NCBI GenBank assembly: GCA_031363055.1
Contig: JANLTP010000090.1
Location: 1-5,680 of the forward strand
DNA from: JANLTP01 sp031363055
GTDB lineage: Bacteria; Pseudomonadota; Gammaproteobacteria; Burkholderiales; Burkholderiaceae_E
Direction: 5' to 3'
Length of the DNA: 5,680 bases
Below the pieces are notes generated by a model that was not told where the DNA came from, did no database searches, and was given only the letters and a program-made list of their open reading frames with translations. Below are positions 1-5,023 of the stretch, in pieces. Numbering within the stretch: position 1 is the stretch's first letter; the number at the start of each line of letters is the position of its first letter. Made by a program: the position numbers and the translations under genes.

Positions 1-141
1 ATGCTACGCAACACTGACCACGCAGCGCCGGTCACGATCGCCGAAACCAGCGGTCACGATACCGAAACGCTCGCTCACGTCGCTCCGTGACAAACGGTCA
101 CGATAGACCGAAATCATCGGTCACATTCGCCGAAATACGCA
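1..141 (+). mobile_element. Right terminus of an IS21-like insertion sequence
   Basis: Four imperfect direct copies of a unit reading CGGTCACGAT followed closely by CCGAAA occur at about 29-46, 52-67, 97-113 and 119-135, the last ending in CCGAAATACGCA at 130-141. Multiple terminal repeats of this form are typical of IS21-family ends, and the reverse complement of the outermost copy (TGCGTATTTCGGCGAA) starts with TG as such ends usually do. The boundary is placed at 141 because coding-like sequence of a different character starts immediately after it. The istA/istB genes would lie to the left of the window. The short frame 1-90 made from the repeats is not considered a gene. The family call is from memory of IS21 ends, not from a match to a named element. 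Confidence 0.6.
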
Positions 142-336
142 GAGGAGATCAACCAGCCGTCGGCGGCCGAAGACGCCTACTTCGCGCGCTTGCGCGAACT
201 CGACGACGGCGTTGGTATGGACGAGGAAGGAAACCTCGTGTACGGCAAAAACCACCCGAACAGTGGCCCCCAACCGCATAACGCAAAGAAGCCGAAGGCG
301 GTAAAACCGAAGGGGCCGTCGCAACGGACAAAGTGA
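142..336 (+). pseudogene. 5'-truncated reading frame, C-terminal fragment of an unknown protein
   Basis: An open frame runs from the IS21-like end at 141/142 to TGA at 334-336 and encodes about 64 residues with normal protein composition. An acidic, mixed N-terminal part contains AEDAYFARLRELDDGVGMDE and GNLVYGKN. It is followed by a Pro/Lys-rich basic tail containing KKPKAVKPKGPSQRTK. No ATG or GTG with a ribosome binding site lies in frame upstream within the window; the frame continues back into the IS repeats only to a stop at 88-90. I read this as the 3' end of a host gene interrupted by the insertion. I do not recognise the family. The basic tail would fit a nucleic-acid-binding or secreted small protein, but that is not a functional call. 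Confidence 0.5.
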
Positions 337-479
337 GCCGCCACGACGAAGGCGGCCATCTCGGCTGCGCGCCCTGCGACAGCGCTTGGCCGAGGGTCTA
401 CGGGCGCTTTAGAGCCTGGAGGCGAGTCAAGCCGCCTTCGCCACTCTAAGTCTAAACCTCGAAGATAGCGACGTTAGAA

Positions 480-495
480 GGATACTATAGTGTCC
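480..495. promoter_or_regulatory. Palindromic operator-like site 1
   Basis: GGATACTATAGTGTCC pairs with itself at 7 of 8 positions. It contains a -10-like TATAGT/TATAGT on both strands, so a dimeric repressor bound here could block transcription either way. It is preceded by TAGCGAC seven bases upstream (466-472), an arrangement repeated exactly at 3821-3850. No gene immediately next to it explains it; the nearest start on the plus strand is the antitoxin at 639. Confidence 0.45.
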
Positions 496-529
496 ATCTA
501 AACACGACAGCCTTCCCATAAAAGTCAAC

Positions 530-544
530 CCGAAGCTACTTCGG
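530..544. repeat. Small hairpin CCGAAG-CTA-CTTCGG
   Basis: A perfect 6-bp stem with a 3-base loop sits 34 bases after palindrome 1. The partner module at 3753-3763 keeps the inner GAAG/CTTC stem with a different loop (TCA), so pairing is retained while the loop changes. No T-run follows on the plus strand. On the minus strand it is followed by GGGTTGACTTTT, which is too weak to call a terminator. Confidence 0.35.
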
Positions 545-593
545 AATCCAAACGACCGCGTGTTTGCGAACCGAGCAGCAATGCCCAGTCACC

Positions 594-626
594 TGTACAC
601 TGTACACTATTACATACACTCAGTGT
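594..626 (+). promoter_or_regulatory. Operator/promoter region of the mazEF-like operon
   Basis: Iterated motifs lie just ahead of the antitoxin start: TGTACA at 594-599 and 601-606, ACACT at 597, 604 and 616, and a perfect inverted repeat ACACT-C-AGTGT at 616-626, ending 12 bases before the ATG at 639. Toxin-antitoxin operons of this class are normally repressed by the antitoxin, or by the toxin-antitoxin complex, binding repeated palindromes in their promoter. TACACT at 603-608 or 615-620 could act as a -10, but no good -35 is visible. Confidence 0.45.
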
Positions 627-638
627 GATCAATCTGCC

Positions 639-887
639 ATGTCCAGCACCCGAGTCATTTACAGCATCGATCCGCAGATCCTGAGCCGCTTCAATGCGAT
701 GTTCGGCCCGCGCGAGCGCAGCAAGGTGCTCGAAAAGCTGATGGCCGACATACTCGCCGCCCGCGAGCGCGAGCTCGAAGCCCTGGCGCAGGAACTGGAA
801 TCGCATCCCGATTTCGCCCAAGTGCGCGCCGACGCCCTGCGGTGGGAGGCCACCGTGGGCGATGGCCTGGATGACTCGGCACTATGA
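639..887 (+). CDS. MazE/CopG-like ribbon-helix-helix antitoxin
   Basis: This 82-residue protein is the likely antitoxin of the MazF-like toxin that follows. Its start STRVIYSIDPQILSRFNAMF and the next segment GPRERSKVLEKLMADIL fit a ribbon-helix-helix DNA-binding domain: one beta strand then two helices, roughly residues 2-40. The remainder is a charged helix (AARERELEALAQELES) and an acidic C-terminus, which in such antitoxins wraps around the toxin. The ATG at 639 is preferred over an in-frame start at 564 because the domain begins right after it and the upstream part lies in the operator-like repeats; the ribosome binding site is weak. Its stop overlaps the toxin start (ATGA, 884-887), indicating translational coupling. 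It should act as autorepressor and toxin neutraliser. The family is clear from context; the exact subfamily is not. Confidence 0.8.
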   Translation: MSSTRVIYSIDPQILSRFNAMFGPRERSKVLEKLMADILAARERELEALAQELESHPDFAQVRADALRWEATVGDGLDDSAL

Positions 888-1213
888 GCATCAAGCGCGC
901 CGAGATCTACTGGGTCGATCTGAATCCGACGCGCGGCAGTGAACAACGGGGCCTGCGCCCCTGCGTGGTGGTGTCCATCGATGCGCTGAACAAACACCGG
1001 CGCACGGTGCTGGTGGTGCCGCTCTCCTCCTCGCCCCGTCCGATCCCGCCTTTGGCGGTGGCTACACCCTCAGGCAGACGAGCCGAGTCAGTAGCGCTGT
1101 GCGAACAAGTGCGGGCAATCGACCGCACGCGCCTGGGCACGCGCATCGGCGTGATGAATACGCCGGACATGCTCGCCCCGGGCGCGGCCTTGCGCGAAGT
1201 CCAAGGAATTTAG
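884..1213 (+). CDS. MazF/PemK-family endoribonuclease toxin
   Basis: A complete 109-residue toxin of the MazF/PemK/CcdB-fold family, which cleaves single-stranded RNA at short sequence motifs and arrests growth when the antitoxin is lost. Seen in the sequence: the N-terminal block RAEIYWVDLNPTRGSEQRG (residues 5-23), RPCVVVS with Arg25, the strand TVLVVPLSS with Ser48, and SVALCEQVRAIDRTRLG towards the C-terminus. Arg25 and Ser48 fall where B. subtilis MazF has its catalytic Arg25 and Thr48. Length is normal (about 110), and it ends in ALREVQGI, similar to the usual C-terminal helix, so it looks intact. It is translationally coupled to the antitoxin by a 4-base overlap. The RNA target motif cannot be read from the sequence. 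Confidence 0.9.
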   Translation: MSIKRAEIYWVDLNPTRGSEQRGLRPCVVVSIDALNKHRRTVLVVPLSSSPRPIPPLAVATPSGRRAESVALCEQVRAIDRTRLGTRIGVMNTPDMLAPGAALREVQGI

Positions 1214-1373
1214 CGCTACGCCTACGTTCTAGCGCGCTACCTTAAGGTTCTTCAGCGCTTGGTGGGTGATTGCTCGAATTCAAACAACGATCGACGTCAC
1301 TCGTGCGCCGATGGCCCCAAACGGGTCGCCGGTAGGCCGATCGCACACGGGCAGCGACGATCGCTTAACTCTG
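1214..1373. other. Intergenic gap between convergent mazF-like and cytochrome c genes
   Basis: No gene is supported here. It contains a 10-bp perfect palindrome ACCTTAAGGT (1239-1248) and two CGATCG copies (1338-1343 and 1358-1363). Neither makes a GC-rich stem followed by a T-run, so no rho-independent terminator is called, although two convergent genes would be expected to end here. Confidence 0.4.
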
Positions 1374-2066
1374 CTATTTGCAGGCCGGGGCCGCATTGGT
1401 AAAGCGGGCTGCGAAGTAGGCCAGCGTGTCGAGATCGGTGGGCGTGATCTGACTCACGGCTTCGGACATCGCCATGCTGTATCCCGGGCGCTTGCCAGAT
1501 CGGAAACCCTGCAGGCTCATCTGCAGGTACTCTTCGCGCTGGCCTGCGATGCGCGGCACCTGCTGCCCGCCAGAGAAATCAGCTCCGTGGCAGAACATGC
1601 ATTTGTGTTCTTTCGCCAGCGCCTGGCCTTTGCACAAACGCGCCGATTCGGCAGGCGTAGCCGGCGGTAGCGCGGGCACGGAAGGCAGGGTGCCAATGAA
1701 TTCGGAGAAGCCGCGCAGATCGGCGTCGCTCATGGTCTTGGCCACGGCGGTCATCGCTTCGTTGTCGCGCCGGCCTTCGCGGAACAGGAACAGTTGCGTG
1801 ACTGCGTAAAAAGAATGTTGCCCGGCGAGCGCAGGCGTGCCGGGCATATCGCTGCGCCCATTGGCACCATGACAAGCCGCGCACAGCGTCGCGAAACGCT
1901 GTGCGTAGCTGTCGGGACCCGCCGCTGTCGACGCTTTGTCGTCTGCAGCGGCACCGCTAGCGGTCTTGCCGGCCCGCTTCTGCTGCTGCGCGCCGGCCGA
2001 AAAAGACAGTAGCGCCGATGCCAGCGCTACCGTGCAAAACGCAAGGTAACGTCGGTAACGCGTCAC
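1374..2066 (-). CDS. Periplasmic di-heme cytochrome c (c4-like)
   Basis: A 230-residue exported cytochrome c with two class-I heme domains. Residues 1-26 are a signal peptide (basic MTRYRR, hydrophobic LAFCTVALASALLSFSAG, cleavage near GA-QQQ). A low-complexity Ala/Lys-rich linker follows. Heme 1 is bound by CAACH (62-66) and heme 2 by CMFCH (156-160). Likely axial ligands are Met105 (MTAVAKTMSDADL) and Met200 (MSEAVSQITPTDLDTLAYFA). The two-domain layout resembles cytochrome c4 and the cytochrome partners of quinoprotein dehydrogenases. It starts with GTG at 2066, overlapping the dehydrogenase stop by 4 bases (2063-2066). It is therefore probably translationally coupled, since no good separate ribosome binding site is seen. 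It should receive electrons from the PQQ enzyme and pass them to a terminal oxidase. The heme motifs are certain; the exact partner is inferred. Confidence 0.9.
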   Translation of the reverse strand: MTRYRRYLAFCTVALASALLSFSAGAQQQKRAGKTASGAAADDKASTAAGPDSYAQRFATLCAACHGANGRSDMPGTPALAGQHSFYAVTQLFLFREGRRDNEAMTAVAKTMSDADLRGFSEFIGTLPSVPALPPATPAESARLCKGQALAKEHKCMFCHGADFSGGQQVPRIAGQREEYLQMSLQGFRSGKRPGYSMAMSEAVSQITPTDLDTLAYFAARFTNAAPACK

Positions 2067-3262
2067 TTACCGTAGCTGATACGGTAGATGGCCCCGGCGT
2101 GATCATCACTGACCAGCATCGAGCCATCCTTCAGAACCAGAAAATCGACAGGGCGACCCAGGTAGCTGTTGTTCTCCACAAAACCCGTCATGAACGGTTC
2201 GACTTTGACGCCGCCTTTACCGTTAGGCCAAGCAACGGAGACATCAGCGTACTTCTTGGTTCGATTCCACGGGCCGTGACGGGCAATGAACATCGCCCCT
2301 TGGTACTTGGCTGGAAACATCTTGCCGGTGTAGAACTTCAGGCCGAGCGCCCCGGCATGCGCCCCTAGCAGCGCAGCAGGCTTGGCGTAGTCGTCGCACG
2401 ACTTGCCCCAGCCGAATTCCGGATCAGGCATGTTGCCCTGATGGCAGAACGGATAACCAAAGTGCTGTTTGCCGACCTGCGTCACGTGGTTGAGTTCGTC
2501 GTTCGGAAACTCCTCACTCAACCAGTCGCGGCCGTTATCCGTAAACCATAGGTCGCCGGTCTTCGGATCAAAATCGAAGCCCACCGTGTTGCGCACACCC
2601 GAGGCGATAGTCTCCATGCCGCTGCCGTCGAGATTCATGCGATAAATCTTGGCGTATTCGCCGGGATCGCAGATGTTGCACGGCGCACCGATTGCGAAGT
2701 ACAGCTTGTCATTGTGAACGCGCAGGAACTTCCAGCTATGGTCGGTGCCCCCGGGCAGCTTGTCATACAGCACCTTGGGCTCGCCCGGATTGCCGAGGTT
2801 GTCCTCGATATTGTCGTAACGCATGATCTTGGTGTTCGTGGCAAGGTACAGGCTTCCCTTGTGGAACTCGATGCCGGTGGCCAGCGGCATTTTGTCAATG
2901 ATGACCTTGGCCTCGTGCTTGCCCTGCTCGGGAATTGCGTACACCTTGTTGGCGACGAACAACGAGCTCACGAAAACCGTGCCCTTGGCACCCTGTCGCA
3001 AGCCACGCGCATCGAGCACGCCCGAAGACCAGGTCTCGACCTTAAAGCCCGGCGGCAGTTTGAACTTGGACGTCGGCAGCTTGTCGGGCGCCGTTGGAAT
3101 CGGAAACGCCGGCACGGGCGCCATCTTCATGGCGGTTTCGCTCTTCGGGCGGCCCTTGGCCCAACCCGGTTCGTCGGCGGGCGGCGGCGTTTGTTGAGCC
3201 CACGCGGTGCCGGCCGAAAAACTGAACATGGCGAGCGCGATGAGTACGCGATTTCGATGCAT
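2063..3262 (-). CDS. PQQ-dependent sorbosone/sugar dehydrogenase family protein
   Basis: A 399-residue periplasmic beta-propeller of the soluble-glucose-dehydrogenase/sorbosone dehydrogenase superfamily. These enzymes oxidise sugars or sugar aldehydes using PQQ and calcium. Residues 1-22 are a signal peptide ending in AWA-QQ. DHSWKFL with His175 aligns with the catalytic His144 region of soluble glucose dehydrogenase, followed by LYFAIGAPCNIC. GVRNTVGFDFDP with Arg224 matches the PQQ-contacting Arg228 segment. NDELNHV and HFGYPFCHQG match its calcium-site region; RHGPWNR (328-334) and GRPVDFLVLKDGSMLVSDD form the last blades. The ATG at 3262 is chosen over one at 3331 because GAGGAG lies 9 bases upstream and the signal peptide begins there. 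It is first in an operon with the di-heme cytochrome. The extra Cys pair C195/C198 could form a disulfide. Substrate cannot be assigned. Confidence 0.88.
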   Translation of the reverse strand: MHRNRVLIALAMFSFSAGTAWAQQTPPPADEPGWAKGRPKSETAMKMAPVPAFPIPTAPDKLPTSKFKLPPGFKVETWSSGVLDARGLRQGAKGTVFVSSLFVANKVYAIPEQGKHEAKVIIDKMPLATGIEFHKGSLYLATNTKIMRYDNIEDNLGNPGEPKVLYDKLPGGTDHSWKFLRVHNDKLYFAIGAPCNICDPGEYAKIYRMNLDGSGMETIASGVRNTVGFDFDPKTGDLWFTDNGRDWLSEEFPNDELNHVTQVGKQHFGYPFCHQGNMPDPEFGWGKSCDDYAKPAALLGAHAGALGLKFYTGKMFPAKYQGAMFIARHGPWNRTKKYADVSVAWPNGKGGVKVEPFMTGFVENNSYLGRPVDFLVLKDGSMLVSDDHAGAIYRISYGK

Positions 3263-3333
3263 GGGAAAAGTCTCCTCATTGGTTATAAATGTCACCCTCG
3301 CTGTCGGCAAAGATACACAATAATGTAACACTT

Positions 3334-3363
3334 ACTATCCAGGCATGGCAGGATTGAAGTCAA
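3334..3363 (-). promoter_or_regulatory. Candidate promoter of the dehydrogenase-cytochrome operon
   Basis: On the minus strand, TTGACT (3363-3358) and GATAGT (3339-3334) are separated by 18 bases and would start transcription about 65 bases before the ATG. They lie inside the transposase remnant. An alternative pair is TTGCCG (3310-3305) and TATAAC (3287-3282) with a 17-base spacer, but its start point would fall inside the GAGGAG ribosome binding site, making it less likely. Hexamer matches only. Confidence 0.3.
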
Positions 3364-3606
3364 AGTTTGTCCATAGGAATTGAACCGGATGGGCGTTTAC
3401 CTCTTCAATGCTTTGCAGGGTGCGCACTTTGAGCCTTCAAGCGAGTTGACGCCCTGTAGCGCAGAAATGTTCGAGCCATTTTCAAGAACGCGAATTCGAT
3501 CAATTAAGCCACGAGCCCTGCTTGGGGGTGTGAACATATTCAAAGCGACCGGGCCAGGTGGCCAAGTACGCCAGGGTTTCTTTGGGCCGAGGAAAGTTTC
3601 GAGCCT
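3335..3606 (-). pseudogene. Decayed IS630-family transposase, C-terminal remnant
   Basis: Three minus-strand frames read on from one another as the C-terminus of an IS630-type DDE transposase. The first (about 3606-3500) gives PKETLAYLATWPGRFEYV then HTPKQGSWLN and a stop. The second (3503-3405) gives LIEFAFLKMARTFLRYRAS; the Glu in WLN-LIE is the position of the last acidic residue of the DDE triad. The third (3409-3335) gives IEEVNAHPVQFLWTNFDF. The first shift is explained by loss of one T in the WLN-LIE codons; another indel lies near 3405-3410. The catalytic Asp regions and N-terminus are absent, so it is an inactive fragment. RFEYVxTPKxGSWLN is a hallmark of the family; the named element is unknown. 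Confidence 0.75.
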
Positions 3607-3677
3607 GCAACAGACTTACTCGACTTGGTAGCCATAGGGGATGCGATGATCAGGCAGAACTGAACGCGGAGTTTGAT

Positions 3678-3773
3678 CCTCGAAAAAAGTGCCGCCTTAA
3701 GGATATTATAGTATCCTATTGAATGCGGCATCGGTCCCAAAAAGATCAACCCGAAGTCACTTCATAATTCAAA
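3678..3773. repeat. Copy 2 of the 96-bp diverged repeat module
   Basis: The partner of 457-552, aligned without gaps over 96 bases. It carries palindrome 2, then 31 bases, then AACCCGAAG-TCA-CTTC and AATTCAAA. In this copy the inner hairpin keeps GAAG/CTTC pairing only. It lies between the transposase remnant and the two unknown genes. Confidence 0.6.
3701..3716. promoter_or_regulatory. Palindromic operator-like site 2
   Basis: GGATATTATAGTATCC is self-complementary at 7 of 8 positions. Read on the minus strand it holds a perfect -10 (TATAAT, 3708-3703), pointing towards the frame beginning MATKSSK at 3635. It differs from site 1 at two positions only. Confidence 0.45.
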
Positions 3774-3820
3774 AGTAATAAACTCTCCAAGCCCGAACTG
3801 TAACCTCAGTTAGCGCGAGT

Positions 3821-3850
3821 TAGCGACTCCGAATGGATACTAAACTATCC
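3821..3850. promoter_or_regulatory. Palindromic operator-like site 3 with TAGCGAC flank
   Basis: TAGCGAC (3821-3827), seven bases, then GGATACTAAACTATCC (3835-3850). The TAGCGAC-N7-GGATACTA arrangement is the same as at 466-487. The outer five bases of each arm pair, while the centre has lost symmetry. It lies four bases beyond the stop codon of the 93-aa gene at 3854, so it could control something further down the minus strand or be a relic. Confidence 0.4.
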
Positions 3851-3853
3851 AAC

Positions 3854-4135
3854 CTATCCTTCACCAATCATCCACGAATCGCGCTTGGCGATCAACCCCG
3901 GCGCGGCCACCGCCAGGATGGCCTGCTGATTCAGGCGTTGACTGGCCCGGCCATACTTCACGGCGCCGGGGTCTTGATCGATCTCGGCCTGCAGCCACTC
4001 ACGCACCGCGCCATGCGCCTCGGGCGTTTTGGGTACAGCACCGCGCTTGAGCGCCAGCAACTCACTCAACACAGCCGGCATCGTCACCGTGGTTCGGTTA
4101 CCGTCGATAAAGACATGAAAGCGGGCCTGGGCCAT
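3854..4135 (-). CDS. Uncharacterised 93-aa protein with autoregulatory-type operator
   Basis: A complete small gene of unknown function. The N-terminus MAQARFHVFIDGNRTTVTMP predicts a beta hairpin, followed by helices AVLSELLALK and PEAHGAVREWLQAEI, then QAILAVAAPGLIAKRDSW. Conserved-looking aromatics and an N-terminal strand would suit a small DNA-binding or antitoxin-like fold, but I cannot name the family with certainty. The ATG at 4135 is chosen because AGGAG lies five bases upstream; an in-frame TTG at 4153 has none. A perfect 9-bp-arm palindrome covers its -10 box (4152-4173), strongly suggesting control by a dimeric repressor, possibly itself. It follows another unknown gene on the same strand by 50 bases. 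An antitoxin or antitoxin-like regulator is the best guess; its toxin is not evident. Confidence 0.6.
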   Translation of the reverse strand: MAQARFHVFIDGNRTTVTMPAVLSELLALKRGAVPKTPEAHGAVREWLQAEIDQDPGAVKYGRASQRLNQQAILAVAAPGLIAKRDSWMIGEG

Positions 4136-4140
4136 GCGAA

Positions 4141-4145
4141 CTCCT
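4141..4145 (-). promoter_or_regulatory. Ribosome binding site deciding the 93-aa gene start
   Basis: On the minus strand AGGAG lies five bases before the ATG at 4135. This rules in that start over the TTG at 4153, which would fall inside the operator. Confidence 0.6.
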
Positions 4146-4151
4146 GCAAAC

Positions 4152-4173
4152 AATGGATATTATTATATCCATT
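4152..4173 (-). promoter_or_regulatory. Perfect palindrome over the promoter of the 93-aa gene (site 4)
   Basis: AATGGATAT (4152-4160) and ATATCCATT (4165-4173) are exact reverse complements around a 4-base centre. On the minus strand TATAAT (4167-4162) is a perfect -10, giving a start about 20 bases before the ATG; no clear -35 is seen. A repressor bound here would cover the polymerase site. The core GGATAT-TATT-ATATCC belongs to the same family as sites 1-3. Confidence 0.6.
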
Positions 4174-4185
4174 CTGAAGTTCACA

Positions 4186-4467
4186 TCAGCCTACCCCCGC
4201 TTCAAACCCGAGCCCCTGCCGCGCCCATCGGGCTGCCCCCGGACCACTCACGATTTCGGCGATCCGCGCGTGGGTACTTTCCGTAGCCCCCAGCAGTTCG
4301 GCAGCACCCAGCGCGTAATCCCGGGCACTGCGAACATCGGCGACCGTCAACTCGTACCCCTCACCGGCAGCGATCCACTGTAACGCGCTCAGAGCCACCT
4401 CCAGGGCGAAGGCCGGCCGGCTGCGCACGTGATCACGCGCGGCGCGATTTAGCGTTTTCGGGTCCAC
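4186..4467 (-). CDS. Uncharacterised small protein, possibly 5'-truncated
   Basis: An open frame encodes about 93 residues from GTG at 4467 (VDPKTLNRAARDHVRSRPAF, then ALEVALSALQWIAAGEGYEL and DVRSARDYALGAAELLGATE), largely helical by composition. I have an impression of a family of small hypothetical proteins beginning DPKTLNRAAR.H in proteobacteria, but cannot assign a function. No ribosome binding site precedes 4467. The frame stays open upstream to about 4545 (through PPFEPPIGKGSQIDVGGVG) with another GTG at 4500, so the true start is uncertain or has been replaced by a rearrangement. It lies upstream of the 93-aa gene on the same strand, 50 bases apart, and could be its partner. The C-terminal part GPGAARWARQGLGFEAGVG is unremarkable. 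Confidence 0.45.
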   Translation of the reverse strand: MDPKTLNRAARDHVRSRPAFALEVALSALQWIAAGEGYELTVADVRSARDYALGAAELLGATESTHARIAEIVSGPGAARWARQGLGFEAGVG

Positions 4468-4637
4468 CGGCGAGCGCTGGCACTGGCCGACTCCACCCAC
4501 GTCAATCTGGCTGCCTTTGCCGATTGGTGGCTCAAACGGAGGGTTTCAGGTGCCAGTCATACCTGAAATAAGACACGATCCCCGATGGCCGTCCAAGGCT
4601 TCGCAAGGGGGTACCGCGTATGCTGATAAACCCTAGC

Positions 4638-4658
4638 CAGGGCGGCATCGCCGCCCTG
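4638..4658 (-). terminator. Stem-loop downstream of brnA, possible terminator
   Basis: CAGGGCGGC (4638-4646) and GCCGCCCTG (4650-4658) form a perfect 9-bp GC-rich stem with a 3-base loop, 59 bases past the brnA stop on the minus strand. The following minus-strand bases (GCTAGGGTTTATC) contain only a short delayed T-run, so termination would be weak. It may be a hairpin with another role. Confidence 0.4.
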
Positions 4659-4717
4659 CGCTGGTCAGCGGTTATTTTGCAGTACGGTAGCAAGCCTGCG
4701 TCAGAAGACGAACTGGT

Positions 4718-5023
4718 TCATCGCTTGAGCGCCGCCAGCATTTCGCGTCTCAGGATGGTGTTGATGCGCGACTGATAACCCTTACCCTGTGACTTGAGCC
4801 ATTCCAGAACGTCCGCGTCCACGCGCGCCGTGATCTGCCGCTTGATGGGCCGGTAAAAGCGCCCCTGTACAGCGTGCTTGAGCTGCTCGGCCGTCAAGGG
4901 CGCAATATCGCTGTAGTCGATCTCTTCGTCCGGGCGAGCCGCCAGCGCCTTGAGCTCGGCGCGCTGCTCCGCCGTCAGTGCCGGTAGTGTTTCCGCCGTA
5001 TAGCTAACCATTGTCGTCTTCAT
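4718..5023 (-). CDS. brnA: BrnA-family antitoxin
   Basis: The 101-residue antitoxin partner of BrnT. The N-terminal and middle region (residues 1-60; TAEQRAELKALAARPDEEID, PLTAEQLKHAVQGRFYRPIK) is the part that binds toxin. The C-terminal PIKRQITARVDADVLEWLKS plus QGKGYQSRINTILRREM is a ribbon-helix-helix DNA-binding domain, matching the usual BrnA domain order. The ATG at 5023 is supported by AGGAAAGG seven bases upstream; a longer in-frame extension to 5098 would run through brnT codons. It overlaps the end of brnT by 20 bases, toxin first and antitoxin second, the usual order for this system. It should repress the operon alone or together with BrnT. Confidence 0.88.
   Translation of the reverse strand: MKTTMVSYTAETLPALTAEQRAELKALAARPDEEIDYSDIAPLTAEQLKHAVQGRFYRPIKRQITARVDADVLEWLKSQGKGYQSRINTILRREMLAALKR

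Larger units (their letters stand above)
457..552. repeat. Copy 1 of a 96-bp diverged repeat module (partner at 3678-3773)
   Basis: Aligned without gaps to 3678-3773 at a constant offset of 3221 bases, about 68 of 96 positions agree by eye. The conserved blocks are CTCGAA, the 16-bp palindrome, AACCCGAAG-N3-CTTC and AATYCAAA. The 31-nt spacer between the palindrome and AACCCGAAG has the same length in both copies. Constant spacing with diverged sequence points to common descent, by duplication or as the same promoter cassette. The strand of function is unknown. Confidence 0.6.
337..638. other. Non-coding stretch with repeat module and operator-like sites
   Basis: No convincing gene was found here on either strand; minus-strand frames crossing 121-359 are shadows of the 142-336 fragment and the GC-rich spacer. 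The stretch holds the 457-552 repeat module with its palindrome, a small hairpin at 530-544 and the ACACT-rich region upstream of the antitoxin gene, each listed separately. The part 337-456 is GC-rich and shows no recognised element. Confidence 0.5.
3606..3853. other. AT-richer intergenic stretch with two palindromic sites
   Basis: No complete gene is supported. A minus-strand ATG at 3635 opens a short frame beginning MATKSSKSVAGSKL, which runs into the transposase remnant and ends at 3540. It may be the start of a small Ser/Lys-rich gene cut by that element, but there is no good ribosome binding site. The stretch also holds repeat module copy 2, palindromes 2 and 3, and a short tandem GTTAGCG-CGA-GTTAGCG (3809-3826). 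Confidence 0.4.

Noticed and set aside
1..90. Short frame beginning at base 1
   Set aside because: Made of the IS21-like terminal repeats rather than coding sequence.
1..141. Iterated repeats as a CRISPR array
   Set aside because: Units are short, imperfect and unevenly spaced, and fit IS21 terminal repeats; no cas genes.
525..997. Minus-strand frames over the antitoxin and toxin genes
   Set aside because: They are complementary to the clearly recognisable MazE/MazF-like pair.
1266..1670. Plus-strand open frame of 134 codons
   Set aside because: It lies antisense to the cytochrome c gene, whose heme motifs and signal peptide are clear, and has no recognisable motif.
2714..3328. Plus-strand open frame of 204 codons
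   Set aside because: Antisense shadow of the PQQ dehydrogenase; the length comes from GC-rich codon bias on the opposite strand.
3833..4177. Plus-strand frame across the 93-aa gene
   Set aside because: It starts inside palindrome site 3 and is antisense to a gene with a good ribosome binding site and promoter; no protein features.
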